Assembly: GCF_003129605.1 (NCBI RefSeq) | Contig: NZ_QBDX01000004.1 | Coordinates: 62,001 to 126,000, forward strand | Length of the DNA stretch: 64,000 nucleotides | Origin: Hyphobacterium indicum | GTDB taxonomy: Bacteria > Pseudomonadota > Alphaproteobacteria > Caulobacterales > Maricaulaceae | Reading direction: 5' to 3' | Shown here: positions 14,848 through 23,567 of the stretch, piece after piece | How the letters are laid out: the number at the start of each line of letters is the position of its first letter | How positions within the stretch are numbered: position 1 is the stretch's first letter | Position numbers and translations under genes: made by a program | Notes under the pieces: model-generated | The model's input: the letters and a program-made list of their open reading frames with translations, nothing else | Told to the model about the DNA's origin: nothing | The model's database searches: none

Positions 14848-16772
14848 GACACCATCCCCTTCTGCCGCCGGCTCATGGCGCGGCCAATAGAGGCCGACGT
14901 GCCGCCCAGCACAATCATGATGGCGCCCAGTCCGAGCAGCCAGACCATCGGATTGAACGTTACCCGTACTTCATAGGCGATTTCGCCACTGTCGCGGGCC
15001 CGTGGTTCGCCAAGAGAGACGTAGAGATCGCCGCCCAGGCCGGACCGGATCGCAACTTCCCGGGTGGTCGTGTCCGCCGCAGCATAATAACGCCGCTGCG
15101 GAAGCAATTCCGAGACGCGCCCGTTTTCAACAACGATCCGCGCCTCGTCGGCAAGGTAATTGGGGCCATCCGCGCGCCGCACTCCGTCAAGCGTCAGGGT
15201 AAAACCCGGGATTTCGATCTGCTCGCCCTCGGCCAGCGCCCGCACGGTCTCGGGCCGCCCCGTGGAATCGGCCACCGCACCCAGCGCCACGGCGACAACC
15301 CCGGCATGCGCCAGAACCCGGCCTGTCAGGCTAAAACGGGCTGCCGCGCCCTGCAGAACACGATGGTACCAGAGATCCGTTACAACGCCGGCCAGCGTCC
15401 AGCCGGCAAAAGCCGCTGCAGCGATGGCCACCGGCGAGGCTTCGATCAGAAACGCCCACAATCCAGCCAGCACACCCGGCAATATCCACAGCGTCGAGCG
15501 CACGGCCAGACGCCGGCTGAAACCGTCCTTTTTCCAGGGCAGGAACGGGGCGATGGGCAGCAATATCAGGAGCGCAGCGAGAAACGGGGTTGCGGTCGCA
15601 TTGAAATAGGCTGCGCCGACAGACACACCGCTAACGCCGAATGCCGTCATGACCAGCGGGTACAGCGTTCCGAACAGGACGGTTCCGGCGACGGCGGCGA
15701 GCAGAAGATTGTTGACGCCAATAAAGGCTTCCCGGCTGGTCAACGCAAACCCGTCCCCATGACCCAGCCTGCCCGACCGGAATGCGAACAGGGTCAACCC
15801 TCCGCCCGCGAGGATCGTCATGATGCCCAGGATCCACAGGCCGCGCTCGGGATCGAGCGCAAACGCATGCACCGATGTCAGAACACCCGAACGCACCAGG
15901 AAGGCCCCCATGGTCGACATCGTGAACGCCATGATGGCGAGAAAAGCGGTCCAGCCCGCAAAATTGCCCGACTTCTCGGTGGCGATGGCCGAATGGATCA
16001 GGGCCGCGGCGACCAGCCAAGGCATGAAGCTGGCATTTTCCACCGGATCCCAGAACCACCAGCCGCCCCAGCCCAGCTCGTAATAGGCCCACCACGCCCC
16101 CAACGCGATACCGGCCGTCAGAGCTGTCCAGGCAAAGAGCGACCATGGCCGCAATGCCGCTGCTATGGCACGGCCGCCGCGTCCTTCGATCAACCCCGCC
16201 ACGGCCAGCGAAAAAGCCGCCGACAGGCCGACATAACCGATGTAGAGCGTGGGCGGATGGATGGCGAGCGCCGGATCCTGCAGGATCGGATTGAGGTCCG
16301 CCCCCTGCACAGGAACGTCCAGCAAGCGGTCAAACGGGTTGGAGGCGAAGGCCAGAAAGCCGAGGAAGAGAATCTGCAATCCGCCCTGGATCGAGACAGC
16401 ACGGTTTTTCAGCTGCTCGTCCTGCCGGAGCGCAAAGCGGGCCAGCGCCGCGCCGACACCGACCAGCATCACACACCAGAGCAGCATCGAGCCTTCATGC
16501 CCGCCCCAAGCGGCCGCAATCTTGTAGAAGAGCGGTTTGTCGACATGACTGTGCCCGGCAACATAGGCGACCGAGAAATCCGATTGCAGGAACAGGATGA
16601 TCAACAGCCCGAAAGCGATCACGGCCGCCGCAAGCGCACCATAGGCCGAACGCGCCGCGATCCGCATGGCTGGCGCAGATCCAGTGGATGCGGCCCGCCA
16701 TCCGGACAGCAATTGCAGGATGGACAATGCGAACGCCAGCGCGACCAGAAAACGCCCGATTTCGGCGATCAT
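14844..16772 (-). CDS. ccmF: Cytochrome c heme lyase subunit CcmF (CycK)
   Basis: 642 residues with about 14-15 membrane segments. The Trp-rich heme-handling loop is visible (GGWWFWDPVENASFMPWL), as are conserved periplasmic histidines such as HEGSMLLW and LAIHPPTLYIGYV. With CcmI and CcmH it transfers heme from CcmE to the CXXCH motif of apocytochromes. Both ends overlap neighbours by four bases (ccmE upstream, ccmH downstream), showing translational coupling. Confidence 0.97.
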   Translation of the reverse strand: MIAEIGRFLVALAFALSILQLLSGWRAASTGSAPAMRIAARSAYGALAAAVIAFGLLIILFLQSDFSVAYVAGHSHVDKPLFYKIAAAWGGHEGSMLLWCVMLVGVGAALARFALRQDEQLKNRAVSIQGGLQILFLGFLAFASNPFDRLLDVPVQGADLNPILQDPALAIHPPTLYIGYVGLSAAFSLAVAGLIEGRGGRAIAAALRPWSLFAWTALTAGIALGAWWAYYELGWGGWWFWDPVENASFMPWLVAAALIHSAIATEKSGNFAGWTAFLAIMAFTMSTMGAFLVRSGVLTSVHAFALDPERGLWILGIMTILAGGGLTLFAFRSGRLGHGDGFALTSREAFIGVNNLLLAAVAGTVLFGTLYPLVMTAFGVSGVSVGAAYFNATATPFLAALLILLPIAPFLPWKKDGFSRRLAVRSTLWILPGVLAGLWAFLIEASPVAIAAAAFAGWTLAGVVTDLWYHRVLQGAAARFSLTGRVLAHAGVVAVALGAVADSTGRPETVRALAEGEQIEIPGFTLTLDGVRRADGPNYLADEARIVVENGRVSELLPQRRYYAAADTTTREVAIRSGLGGDLYVSLGEPRARDSGEIAYEVRVTFNPMVWLLGLGAIMIVLGGTSASIGRAMSRRQKGMVS

Positions 16773-17212
16773 TGTTCACCCTCTCCCTGCCAGACACCGC
16801 TTTCACGCAGCGCCTCGGCCACTTCGGGCGGCATATAGGTTTCATCATGCTTGGCCAGCACCGTACTGGCCTCGAAATCGCCGGACGGTATGAAGGCCCC
16901 TTCCACGACGACACCCTGACCTTCCCGGAACAGATCCGGCAAGGATCCGTCATAGACGACGCGGATCGTGGCCGCCCCGTCCGTCACGACAAAATTCGCG
17001 CCGCCTTCGGCCGGGCGCTCGACGCTGCCATCTTCCACGAGGCCACCGATGCGGATGCGTTCTCCGAATCCGGGATGCTCCGCGGCAACCTCGCTCGGGC
17101 TGTAGAACAGCACGATCGCGTCACGCAGTGCGATCAGCGCCAGCCCGACGGCTGCTACCAGAATCACACCGGCAATGGCGACCATAATCAATCTTTGCGA
17201 CCGGGCTCTCAT
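16769..17212 (-). CDS. ccmE: Heme chaperone CcmE (CycJ)
   Basis: 147 residues: an N-terminal membrane anchor (about 8-30) and a periplasmic OB-fold domain. The heme-attachment histidine is H122 in LAKHDETYMPPEV, with Y126 as the usual heme ligand. CcmE takes heme from CcmC and hands it to CcmF. It overlaps ccmI and ccmF by four bases each. Confidence 0.96.
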   Translation of the reverse strand: MRARSQRLIMVAIAGVILVAAVGLALIALRDAIVLFYSPSEVAAEHPGFGERIRIGGLVEDGSVERPAEGGANFVVTDGAATIRVVYDGSLPDLFREGQGVVVEGAFIPSGDFEASTVLAKHDETYMPPEVAEALRESGVWQGEGEQ

Positions 17213-18144
17213 TCACCTTGTCCTTCATCCGTTTGCAGCGCAGCTGCCAGCAAATCGAGAATGGTCATGGCCCCCTCACGTTCGGCAAACCGGTCTCGCG
17301 CCGCCTGCAAGGCATCCATTCCGCCCTCATTATCGCCCAGCATTCCGCGCACCCGGATAAGCCGCAGATGATCGGCAAAACCGGCGTCACCGGCAGCGAC
17401 GCGCGCTTCCAGACGCTGCACCATATCGGCAATACGCTGCCGTGGATCAAAGTCTTCTGATGCCGCAGCAGCTTCGACGGCCTCGGCATTCACCTGCGGC
17501 TGAGACAAGAGCTGGAATACCTGCTCGGAGATCAGGATTTTATACGGGTCACGATCATCCAGACGGGCGATCAGATCCAGCCAGATCGTCTCCGCAGCAT
17601 CGATATCACCGGACTGGAATGCCTGCAGGCCGAAGAAAAATCCGGGCTCCGGCAGGGCCGCGTCCATACGCTGCGCCTCCTCGAAAGCCGCCCGCGCTTC
17701 ATCGGTCACCTGACCATCATTCAGGTTTATGAAAGTCTGGCCGAGGTCGGACAGCGTTCGCGCATTCAATTCCAGCCGCAAGGACCGCTGGAACGCATTG
17801 ATGGCTTCCAGTTCGCGCTCCGACCGTGCGAGCATGCGGCCCAGTTGCGCCCAGGCCGCAGCATCGGTTTCATCCGTGCGAAGGATGTCCCTCAAGCGCT
17901 CCATTTGGGCAGCTTGCCCGAGCGCTTCAGGATTTGTGGCCATACGTTCGGCGGCCGCTTGTTGATAGGGCACGCCCGGCGCTTGCGGCTGTGCCCCGGC
18001 GAAATAGGTCGCGCCCGCCACACCCGCCAACCCGGCAAGGATGGAAGGGGCCAGCCAGCGCGGCCGCAGGCGCGCGGCAGGCCAGACGGCAAAACCCGCG
18101 AAAACGAAAGCGGTCACCGCCAGTATGATGGCAAGCAGGATCAT
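17209..18144 (-). CDS. ccmI: Cytochrome c maturation TPR protein CcmI (CycH)
   Basis: 311 residues. Two N-terminal membrane segments (about 2-22 and 34-52) are followed by TPR-like helices (about 95-200: AAAWAQLGRMLARSERELEAI and DARTLSDLGQTF-like repeats). The C-terminal region is predicted helical. CcmI holds the C-terminus of apocytochrome c for the CcmF/H lyase. The first gene of the ccmI-E-F-H run, it starts at ATG 18144 overlapping the stop of the upstream methyltransferase by four bases, so that gene may be co-transcribed. Confidence 0.88.
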   Translation of the reverse strand: MILLAIILAVTAFVFAGFAVWPAARLRPRWLAPSILAGLAGVAGATYFAGAQPQAPGVPYQQAAAERMATNPEALGQAAQMERLRDILRTDETDAAAWAQLGRMLARSERELEAINAFQRSLRLELNARTLSDLGQTFINLNDGQVTDEARAAFEEAQRMDAALPEPGFFFGLQAFQSGDIDAAETIWLDLIARLDDRDPYKILISEQVFQLLSQPQVNAEAVEAAAASEDFDPRQRIADMVQRLEARVAAGDAGFADHLRLIRVRGMLGDNEGGMDALQAARDRFAEREGAMTILDLLAAALQTDEGQGE

Positions 18145-18794
18145 CTTTGCGCCCGCCTGAAAATCAGGGACAGATTATTGGCCGGCATTGCGATCCGCTT
18201 TTCCAGGTGAAACCCGTTCTGCTCAAACAGCTGAGTGACATCCTGGAGCGCCCGGACGCCCCATTGCGGATTTCTGGCCTTCAGGCTGGCGTCAAACTCC
18301 AGATTGGACGGCGCAGTGTCTGCTCCCTCCAGAAACGGTCCATAAAGAAAAATCCGCCCCTCCGGCACCAGAATGTCAGCCGCGCCGCGGGCCAGTCCTT
18401 CGGCGGTCTCCCAGGGAGAAATATGAATCACATTGCAGCACACAAGGGCATCAAATGCAGGAAGCCCCTGTGTCCAGCCGACTGCCGATACATCCAGCTC
18501 AAGCGGTGCCTTCAGGCCGCTCGTCTCCCGCGCGCGAGCTGCCTGACTGCGCCGCGACAACTCATCCGGATCGCTTGGAGTCCATTGAATATCCGGCCTT
18601 GTGCTGCAGACGGCCTCCCCGTGCTCGCCCGTGCCCGATCCGATCTCCAGCACACTCGCATCAGGTGGAAGAACGGGGCTCAAAACATCCGCAATAAGTG
18701 CAGAATTGCGGGCGGCGCTCGGAGAATACAGCTTCTCATCGGCGGATTCCCGCAATTCCATCGCAATCGGTTTTTCCGGGGGGCGTTTATCCAT
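18141..18794 (-). CDS. DUF938 family SAM-dependent methyltransferase
   Basis: 217 residues with a class I methyltransferase fold: motif I VLEIGSGTGEH (about 46-56), an acidic residue in WTPSDPDEL, and VCCNVIHISPWE, which is typical of the DUF938 family. The substrate is unknown. ATG 18794 is preferred to an in-frame TTG 30 bases earlier because family members begin near DKRPPEK. It overlaps ccmI by four bases. Confidence 0.88.
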   Translation of the reverse strand: MDKRPPEKPIAMELRESADEKLYSPSAARNSALIADVLSPVLPPDASVLEIGSGTGEHGEAVCSTRPDIQWTPSDPDELSRRSQAARARETSGLKAPLELDVSAVGWTQGLPAFDALVCCNVIHISPWETAEGLARGAADILVPEGRIFLYGPFLEGADTAPSNLEFDASLKARNPQWGVRALQDVTQLFEQNGFHLEKRIAMPANNLSLIFRRAQR

Positions 18795-18835
18795 ACCTGC
18801 GGGATAGGCAGGACGGGCAGCCAAAGCAAGCCGAT

Positions 18836-20161
18836 TCAGGCTGCGTTTGCGCGAACCGCGACACTCCGCCGCTGGATGAGATCAGCGTTTTCATCGTCCT
18901 TGAAGGCGTGCATGTAACGCACGATGAGGTCGAGCGCAGCGGACGCTTTGCCGGCATCCTCACCCTCTGCCGCCCGCAGAATTTCGAGATAGGCACGGGC
19001 CGCATCATCCAGCTCCTGGCGCACATAGTCAGCGGCATGTTTCTGAGCGCTGCCCACAGCGGCCTGCGATGACCATTCCGATGCCAGTGCCAGAAACCGC
19101 AAAGCCGCTTCCGCTTTCAGAATTCGCTCTTCCTTTGGCATTGATCCCGGCCTGGCGAGGCCACGATGCCCCTTGGCGACATGCGGGATGGCCCGGACAA
19201 ATTCCTTCTCGACCTGCTTGAAAAACTCGTCCAGCGCGCTCGAAGCCTTGGCGCGTGTCGCAAAAAGCGTCTTCCCCCAGCGGCCATCCTTGCGGATACC
19301 GAATTCTCGCGTCATCCCGACAGATATCTTGGCGAATTCTTCCAGGGCACGCCCGGCCATCTCGGCTTCGTCCAGAGTGGCGGGAGGCTGATCGAATTTT
19401 CCTGCATAAAAGTCGGCATTGGCAAGAACCAGGTCGCCGACATCGGCGAGGTCGGTCTTGGAGACGAGCGCATCATCGCTGCGCCGCCCGATTTTCTCGA
19501 CCACGCGGAATATTTGGGCCGTCCGGGTCAGACGCGCGGTGAGAATCTTGAGGAACCACAGGCTGGCGTCCGGCGCATCGGCACATATCCGGTCATATGC
19601 ATCCCGTGCCTGAGTGACGCTCTCTGGCAAGAAGTCCGTTATTTTCTTGTCGAATGGCTTGAGCGCATCGGTCAGCTGGGCGTCATGGGAAAGCAGACAG
19701 GCGGCATCCACAATCAGCGAGGCGTAATCCGTGCCCAAGACCTCCGTCAGCCTGGTCCTCAGGGATTTGTCGGTTTCTGCCTGCGCGATCAGCGCCTCGA
19801 TACGTTCAGCCGCCTGATTGCGCCAGGATTGCATGGCGTCCGGATCGCCTGGATCAGCGGGCATTTGCAGCGATTCCAGACCGGCTTCAGCGTCCAGCAC
19901 GGACAGGGTTTCTTCGGTGAATCGCGAATGCGTCGGAGGGTCGGACGCGTGCCCCGTAACATCATCAAACACACGGAATAACAGTTTGTGGCGATCACCC
20001 TGGCAATCACCGCCGCTGCGCCGGGCGTCCAGACTTTTCAGCGTTTCGGCCAGACGCCCTTTATCGCCGGCCGCCACAAGCAGTTGCCTGCGGACATGAT
20101 CCGGCAATCCCGCCCATAACGCGGAGAGGCTTTTCAGCTGTTTTTCCGTTAACGGCTTCAT
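18836..20161 (-). CDS. Conserved hypothetical protein, 441 aa, helical
   Basis: A soluble, almost wholly helical protein with no domain I can name. It begins MKPLTEKQLKSLSALWAGLPDHVRRQL; the first part resembles a packed helical repeat in which residues are counted as pass/fail units, and the middle (TLDEAEMAGRALEEFAKISVGMTREFGIRKDGRWGK) is its most distinctive stretch. It has no signal peptide or membrane segment. ATG 20161 is chosen over GTG 20170. A CtrA-like box lies 44 bases upstream, which hints at cell-cycle control. Confidence 0.75.
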   Translation of the reverse strand: MKPLTEKQLKSLSALWAGLPDHVRRQLLVAAGDKGRLAETLKSLDARRSGGDCQGDRHKLLFRVFDDVTGHASDPPTHSRFTEETLSVLDAEAGLESLQMPADPGDPDAMQSWRNQAAERIEALIAQAETDKSLRTRLTEVLGTDYASLIVDAACLLSHDAQLTDALKPFDKKITDFLPESVTQARDAYDRICADAPDASLWFLKILTARLTRTAQIFRVVEKIGRRSDDALVSKTDLADVGDLVLANADFYAGKFDQPPATLDEAEMAGRALEEFAKISVGMTREFGIRKDGRWGKTLFATRAKASSALDEFFKQVEKEFVRAIPHVAKGHRGLARPGSMPKEERILKAEAALRFLALASEWSSQAAVGSAQKHAADYVRQELDDAARAYLEILRAAEGEDAGKASAALDLIVRYMHAFKDDENADLIQRRSVAVRANAA

Positions 20162-20204
20162 AGTGTGCACGGGCCTTTCAGCCGGGCATGCTAGAAGAAT
20201 ATCG

Positions 20205-20219
20205 TTAATCGCCCTTTAG
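20205..20219 (-). promoter_or_regulatory. CtrA-like box CTAA-N7-TTAA
   Basis: On the minus strand CTAA (20219-20216), seven bases, TTAA (20208-20205), then CG. It ends 43 bases before ATG 20161. One base differs from TTAA-N7-TTAA. It overlaps the stop codon of the histidine kinase at 20216. Confidence 0.35.
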
Positions 20220-21598
20220 CGCTGGCGGCCGGGCAGGTTCAGTTCCGCCGACAATCCGCCGAGGTCGGAGACACCCAGCTTCAGCTCCCCGCCATAGACC
20301 CGCGCCAGGTCCACAACGATGGACAGGCCCAGGCCCGTCCCCGGAGTTTCCTCGTCCAGCCGGACCCCGCGTTTCAGCGCCGCTTGCCGCTGTTCGGCAT
20401 CCATGCCCGGACCGTCATCTTCAACTTTCAGGAATATCTGCCCATCGGCCTTGGCACCGGCCGTCACCCGCACCCGGGCCGCTGCCCATTTGCAGGCGTT
20501 GTCACAGAGATTTCCGACCATCTCTTCCAGATCCTGCCGCTCCCCGCGAAACACCAGATCCGGTTCGTAGGACGCGGAAATCGATTTGGACTGCCGCGAA
20601 TAGATCTTGTTCAGCGTGCGCGTCAGGTCATCAATGACCGGTGCAACCTCGCACCGCGCGCCGATCGCCTTGGCGTGGGCCGCCGCCCGGGCGCGGCGCA
20701 AATGGTGATCCACCTGCCGCGACATGGTCTCGGTTTGCCGGCGCACAAGCGACGACAACTCCCCGTCATCACCGGCGGTTTCGTTCAGCAATACGGCAAT
20801 CGGCGTCTTCAGCGCATGGGCCAGATTTCCGACATGGGTGCGCGCACGTTCCACCACTTCGCGTGAGTGGTCGAGCAGGGAATTGAGCTCCACACCAAGC
20901 GGTTGGAGTTCCACCGGAAAATCCCCTTCCACCCGCTCGCTCCGGCCCTCGCGCACCTCGGCCACGGCATCCCGCATCTTGAAGACGGGGGCGAGGCCGA
21001 TCCGGACCTGCACGATGACCCCCGCCGCCAGAGCGATCCCGAATATCAGGAAAATGATGATTGAAACGACAGCGAACCGGCGAACTTCGGCATCCGCAGG
21101 GCGGCGGTCCTCGGCGGCGGCGACCAGAATACGGCCGACATCGCCCGGCAATTCGACCGCCTGTATCACCACCCGCAGCAACTGGTTGTCCGGCCCCTTG
21201 GTGTTGTATGGCACTGGCTGGCCAAAATCAGCCATGGCGTCTGCAAAGGCTGACGGGGGAATAAGAATGACCTCGTCCAGCAGCGACTGGGATTCACCCA
21301 GCACCTCACCGGCCTGGCCATCTTCCACGGCATTGATCTGCCAGTACAGTCCCTGGAAAGCGCGGTTATACCGGCTGTCGAGTGGAGGCTGGGCAGGTGC
21401 GACACGTCCCGAAGGAGCCCGCTCCGCCGTGGCGATAACCGTCAGGGCAACCGCTTCCAGCCGGTCGTCCAGAGTCCGCACGACGGAATTCCGGAACAGC
21501 GTGGTCAGCGCCAGCGCGACGGCGATCAGCGCAACAAGCGTCCAGACGGTGGCCGTCAACACCAGACGGCGGAAAAGCGATCTGGAACGGGTCTTCAC
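20216..21598 (-). CDS. Sensor histidine kinase, PhoQ-like architecture
   Basis: 460 residues: TM1 about 12-35, a periplasmic domain of about 130 residues, TM2 about 172-195 (VVSIIIFLIFGIALAAGVIV), a HAMP-like linker, DHp with His261 (NLAHALKTPIAVLLNE) and the ATPase domain with NLCDNACKWA, DDGPGMD and GTGLGLSIVVDL. HALKTP in place of HELRTP and the NACKW N-box are typical of the PhoQ-type subgroup found beside PepSY genes. The start is GTG 21598 in a GTGA overlap with the regulator, so translation is coupled. Confidence 0.93.
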   Translation of the reverse strand: MKTRSRSLFRRLVLTATVWTLVALIAVALALTTLFRNSVVRTLDDRLEAVALTVIATAERAPSGRVAPAQPPLDSRYNRAFQGLYWQINAVEDGQAGEVLGESQSLLDEVILIPPSAFADAMADFGQPVPYNTKGPDNQLLRVVIQAVELPGDVGRILVAAAEDRRPADAEVRRFAVVSIIIFLIFGIALAAGVIVQVRIGLAPVFKMRDAVAEVREGRSERVEGDFPVELQPLGVELNSLLDHSREVVERARTHVGNLAHALKTPIAVLLNETAGDDGELSSLVRRQTETMSRQVDHHLRRARAAAHAKAIGARCEVAPVIDDLTRTLNKIYSRQSKSISASYEPDLVFRGERQDLEEMVGNLCDNACKWAAARVRVTAGAKADGQIFLKVEDDGPGMDAEQRQAALKRGVRLDEETPGTGLGLSIVVDLARVYGGELKLGVSDLGGLSAELNLPGRQR

Positions 21599-22269
21599 GC
21601 GGCCTTGGCGTCCGGGTCGATCAGCCGGTAGCCGAGACCACGGACGGTCTCGATGCGATCCTGCCCGATCTTTTTGCGCAAGCGCCCGACAAAGACCTCG
21701 ATCGTGTTGGAATCCCGGTCGAAGTCCTGATCATAGATGTGCTCCACCAGTTCGGAGCGGGAAATCACCCGGTCCTGATGATGGGCCATATAGCTGATCA
21801 GACGGAATTCGTGCGAAGTGAGCTTGACCGGTGCGCCGTCGATAAAGACCCGCGCGCCCCGCGTATCGACCGAGAGCGCGCCGCAATCAATGCTGGACGA
21901 GGCATGCCCGGCGGCGCGGCGCGTCAAGGCCCGCAATCGCGCCAGCAATTCTTCGGTATGGAAAGGCTTTGTCAGATAATCGTCTGCGCCCGCATCAAAG
22001 CCGGCCACTTTTTCGCTCCAGCGGTCGCGGGCGGTAAGGATGAGCACCGGGAACACCCGTCCTTCCTGCCGCCAGCGCTCCAGCACGGTGACGCCATCAA
22101 TCTGCGGCAGTCCGAGGTCCAGCACGACCGCATCATAGGGTTCGGTGTCTCCCAGGAAGTGGCCCTCTTCGCCATCGGTTGCGACATCAACGGCATAGCC
22201 GGCATCCGTCAGCGCCCGGTTGAGCTGGCGGTTGAGGTCCGGATCATCTTCTACGACGAGTACACGCAT
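21595..22269 (-). CDS. OmpR-family response regulator, PhoP-like
   Basis: 224 residues: receiver with E7/D8, D51 (AVVLDLGLPQIDG) and Lys in DYLTKPFHT, and a winged helix at about 125-220 (LTSHEFRLISYMAHHQDRVISR, then IEVFVGRLRKKIG). Partner of the kinase that follows. Preceded by a PepSY protein gene at an 8-base gap, so the three form an operon. Confidence 0.95.
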   Translation of the reverse strand: MRVLVVEDDPDLNRQLNRALTDAGYAVDVATDGEEGHFLGDTEPYDAVVLDLGLPQIDGVTVLERWRQEGRVFPVLILTARDRWSEKVAGFDAGADDYLTKPFHTEELLARLRALTRRAAGHASSSIDCGALSVDTRGARVFIDGAPVKLTSHEFRLISYMAHHQDRVISRSELVEHIYDQDFDRDSNTIEVFVGRLRKKIGQDRIETVRGLGYRLIDPDAKAA

Positions 22270-22277
22270 GTCTTCCT

Positions 22278-22607
22278 CTATCGCTCGCCAAGGATCTGGC
22301 CGGTACGCGCATCAACGATCACGTCAACGCGGCGGCCTTCCCGGGTCAAAATCGTCACAACCCATTGCGGCGATGCGCCGCCACGCAATTGCGCATTCAG
22401 CACTTCCGAGCCCGGATAGCGCCCGCGCACGATCGAGATCGCCTGCAGGGCCGGCAATACATCGCCCGAATCGCGCGCATCACGGGCCTGACCGGCGGAA
22501 TAATTATTCCGCATGTCCTGCGCATGCGCGCCAGTCATGGGCAGCATGGCTCCGGAAACCGAAAGCAGCAGGGCCAAACCAGCCGTTATGAAGTGTCTCT
22601 TGTTCAT
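22278..22607 (-). CDS. Secreted PepSY-domain protein
   Basis: 109 residues with a signal peptide (about 1-29, cut after GAHA) and a C-terminal PepSY-type domain ending VVTILTREGRRVDVIVDARTGQILGER, where the last stretch is the family hallmark. In this operon position such proteins are often periplasmic regulators of the PhoQ-like kinase. ATG 22607 is the first ATG in frame and starts the signal peptide. Confidence 0.85.
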   Translation of the reverse strand: MNKRHFITAGLALLLSVSGAMLPMTGAHAQDMRNNYSAGQARDARDSGDVLPALQAISIVRGRYPGSEVLNAQLRGGASPQWVVTILTREGRRVDVIVDARTGQILGER

Positions 22608-22631
22608 GAACGGCAATCTGCCCTCTCGTCA

Positions 22632-22647
22632 CTGAACGCGCGCTGAA
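22632..22647 (-). promoter_or_regulatory. Direct repeat TTCAG-N6-TTCAG, candidate response-regulator site
   Basis: On the minus strand TTCAG occurs twice with starts 11 bp apart, ending 24 bases before the PepSY start. The spacing suits an OmpR-family dimer. The half-sites are short, so this is only suggestive. Confidence 0.28.
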
Positions 22648-22658
22648 TGAACAAATAA

Positions 22659-23525
22659 TCAGATTTTGACATTTTTGCGAGGGTTGTATCCCGCCGGGGG
22701 TGTCCAGCCGGACAGAAATTCCCGCAGAGCTGCATCGTCCGGCACATCGACCATAAGCCGCACAATCTGGTCTCCCGCCGGTTTTCCTTTCCGCGCGATC
22801 CCGCGCCCCTTGAGTCGCAGCAGCGTGCCGGATGTCGAATTCGGGGGGATTTTCACATCGACCGCACCCTGCAATGTGGGGACGCGCACCTTGGCGCCCA
22901 GCGAGGCCTCCTGCACGGTGACCGGCAGATCCAGGCGGATCATGTCCCCGTCTCGGCTCAACCAGCGGTGCGGCCTGATCGACAGGGTGATCAGAAGATC
23001 GCCCGAAGGACCGCCCTGCTGGCCTTTCTGGCCCTGCCCGCCAAGCCGCAGCACCTTGCCATCCTCGACACCGGCCGGGATTTTGACATCTACCTTGCGG
23101 CCATCGGGAAGATGAATGCGCTGATTGCCGCCCTGGGCCGCCGTCACGAAGTCGATTTCAAGCGCGGCAGACAGATCGCCGCCCCGTTGCGCACGCGGCG
23201 ACGCCGCGCCGAAATCGCTGAAAAGATCGGAAAAGATGTCGGTAAATTCGCCGCTTTGGCGGCCGCGGCGCGCAGAGCGGAAATGGTGATGCGGCGCAAC
23301 CTCCTCGCCATTGGCATCAATTTCGCCGCGATCATATTGCGCACGCCTCTTTGCATCCGACAGCAGGCGGAAGGCGGTGCTGACCTTCTTGAAGCGGTCC
23401 TCGGCGGCCGCATCCCCCGGATTCGCATCCGGGTGTAATTGCTTGGCCAGCTTGCGGTAGGCCGACCGGATTTCTTCAGTTGAAGCGGACCGGGACACGC
23501 CCAGAATTTTATAGGGATCGCTCAT
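22659..23525 (-). CDS. DnaJ/CbpA-type co-chaperone without zinc finger
   Basis: 288 residues: an N-terminal J domain (1-67) with the HPD motif at 31-33, a Gly/Arg-rich and Phe-rich linker ([13 protein letters not shown]), then two beta-barrel substrate-binding domains (about 120-270: [20 protein letters not shown] and [18 protein letters not shown]). No CxxCxGxG zinc repeats, so it is the CbpA/DjlA-like type, acting with DnaK. It lies 42 bases downstream of the last GTA tail gene in the same direction. Confidence 0.93.
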   Translation of the reverse strand: MSDPYKILGVSRSASTEEIRSAYRKLAKQLHPDANPGDAAAEDRFKKVSTAFRLLSDAKRRAQYDRGEIDANGEEVAPHHHFRSARRGRQSGEFTDIFSDLFSDFGAASPRAQRGGDLSAALEIDFVTAAQGGNQRIHLPDGRKVDVKIPAGVEDGKVLRLGGQGQKGQQGGPSGDLLITLSIRPHRWLSRDGDMIRLDLPVTVQEASLGAKVRVPTLQGAVDVKIPPNSTSGTLLRLKGRGIARKGKPAGDQIVRLMVDVPDDAALREFLSGWTPPAGYNPRKNVKI

Positions 23526-23567
23526 CAACCTCACAGCTGCCGGAAAGCGCGCGGATTGGCAAGCTGG

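Noticed and set aside
15306-16838. Plus-strand frame opposite ccmF
   Set aside because: Low-complexity Arg/Gln-rich sequence, the expected reverse of a membrane protein gene.
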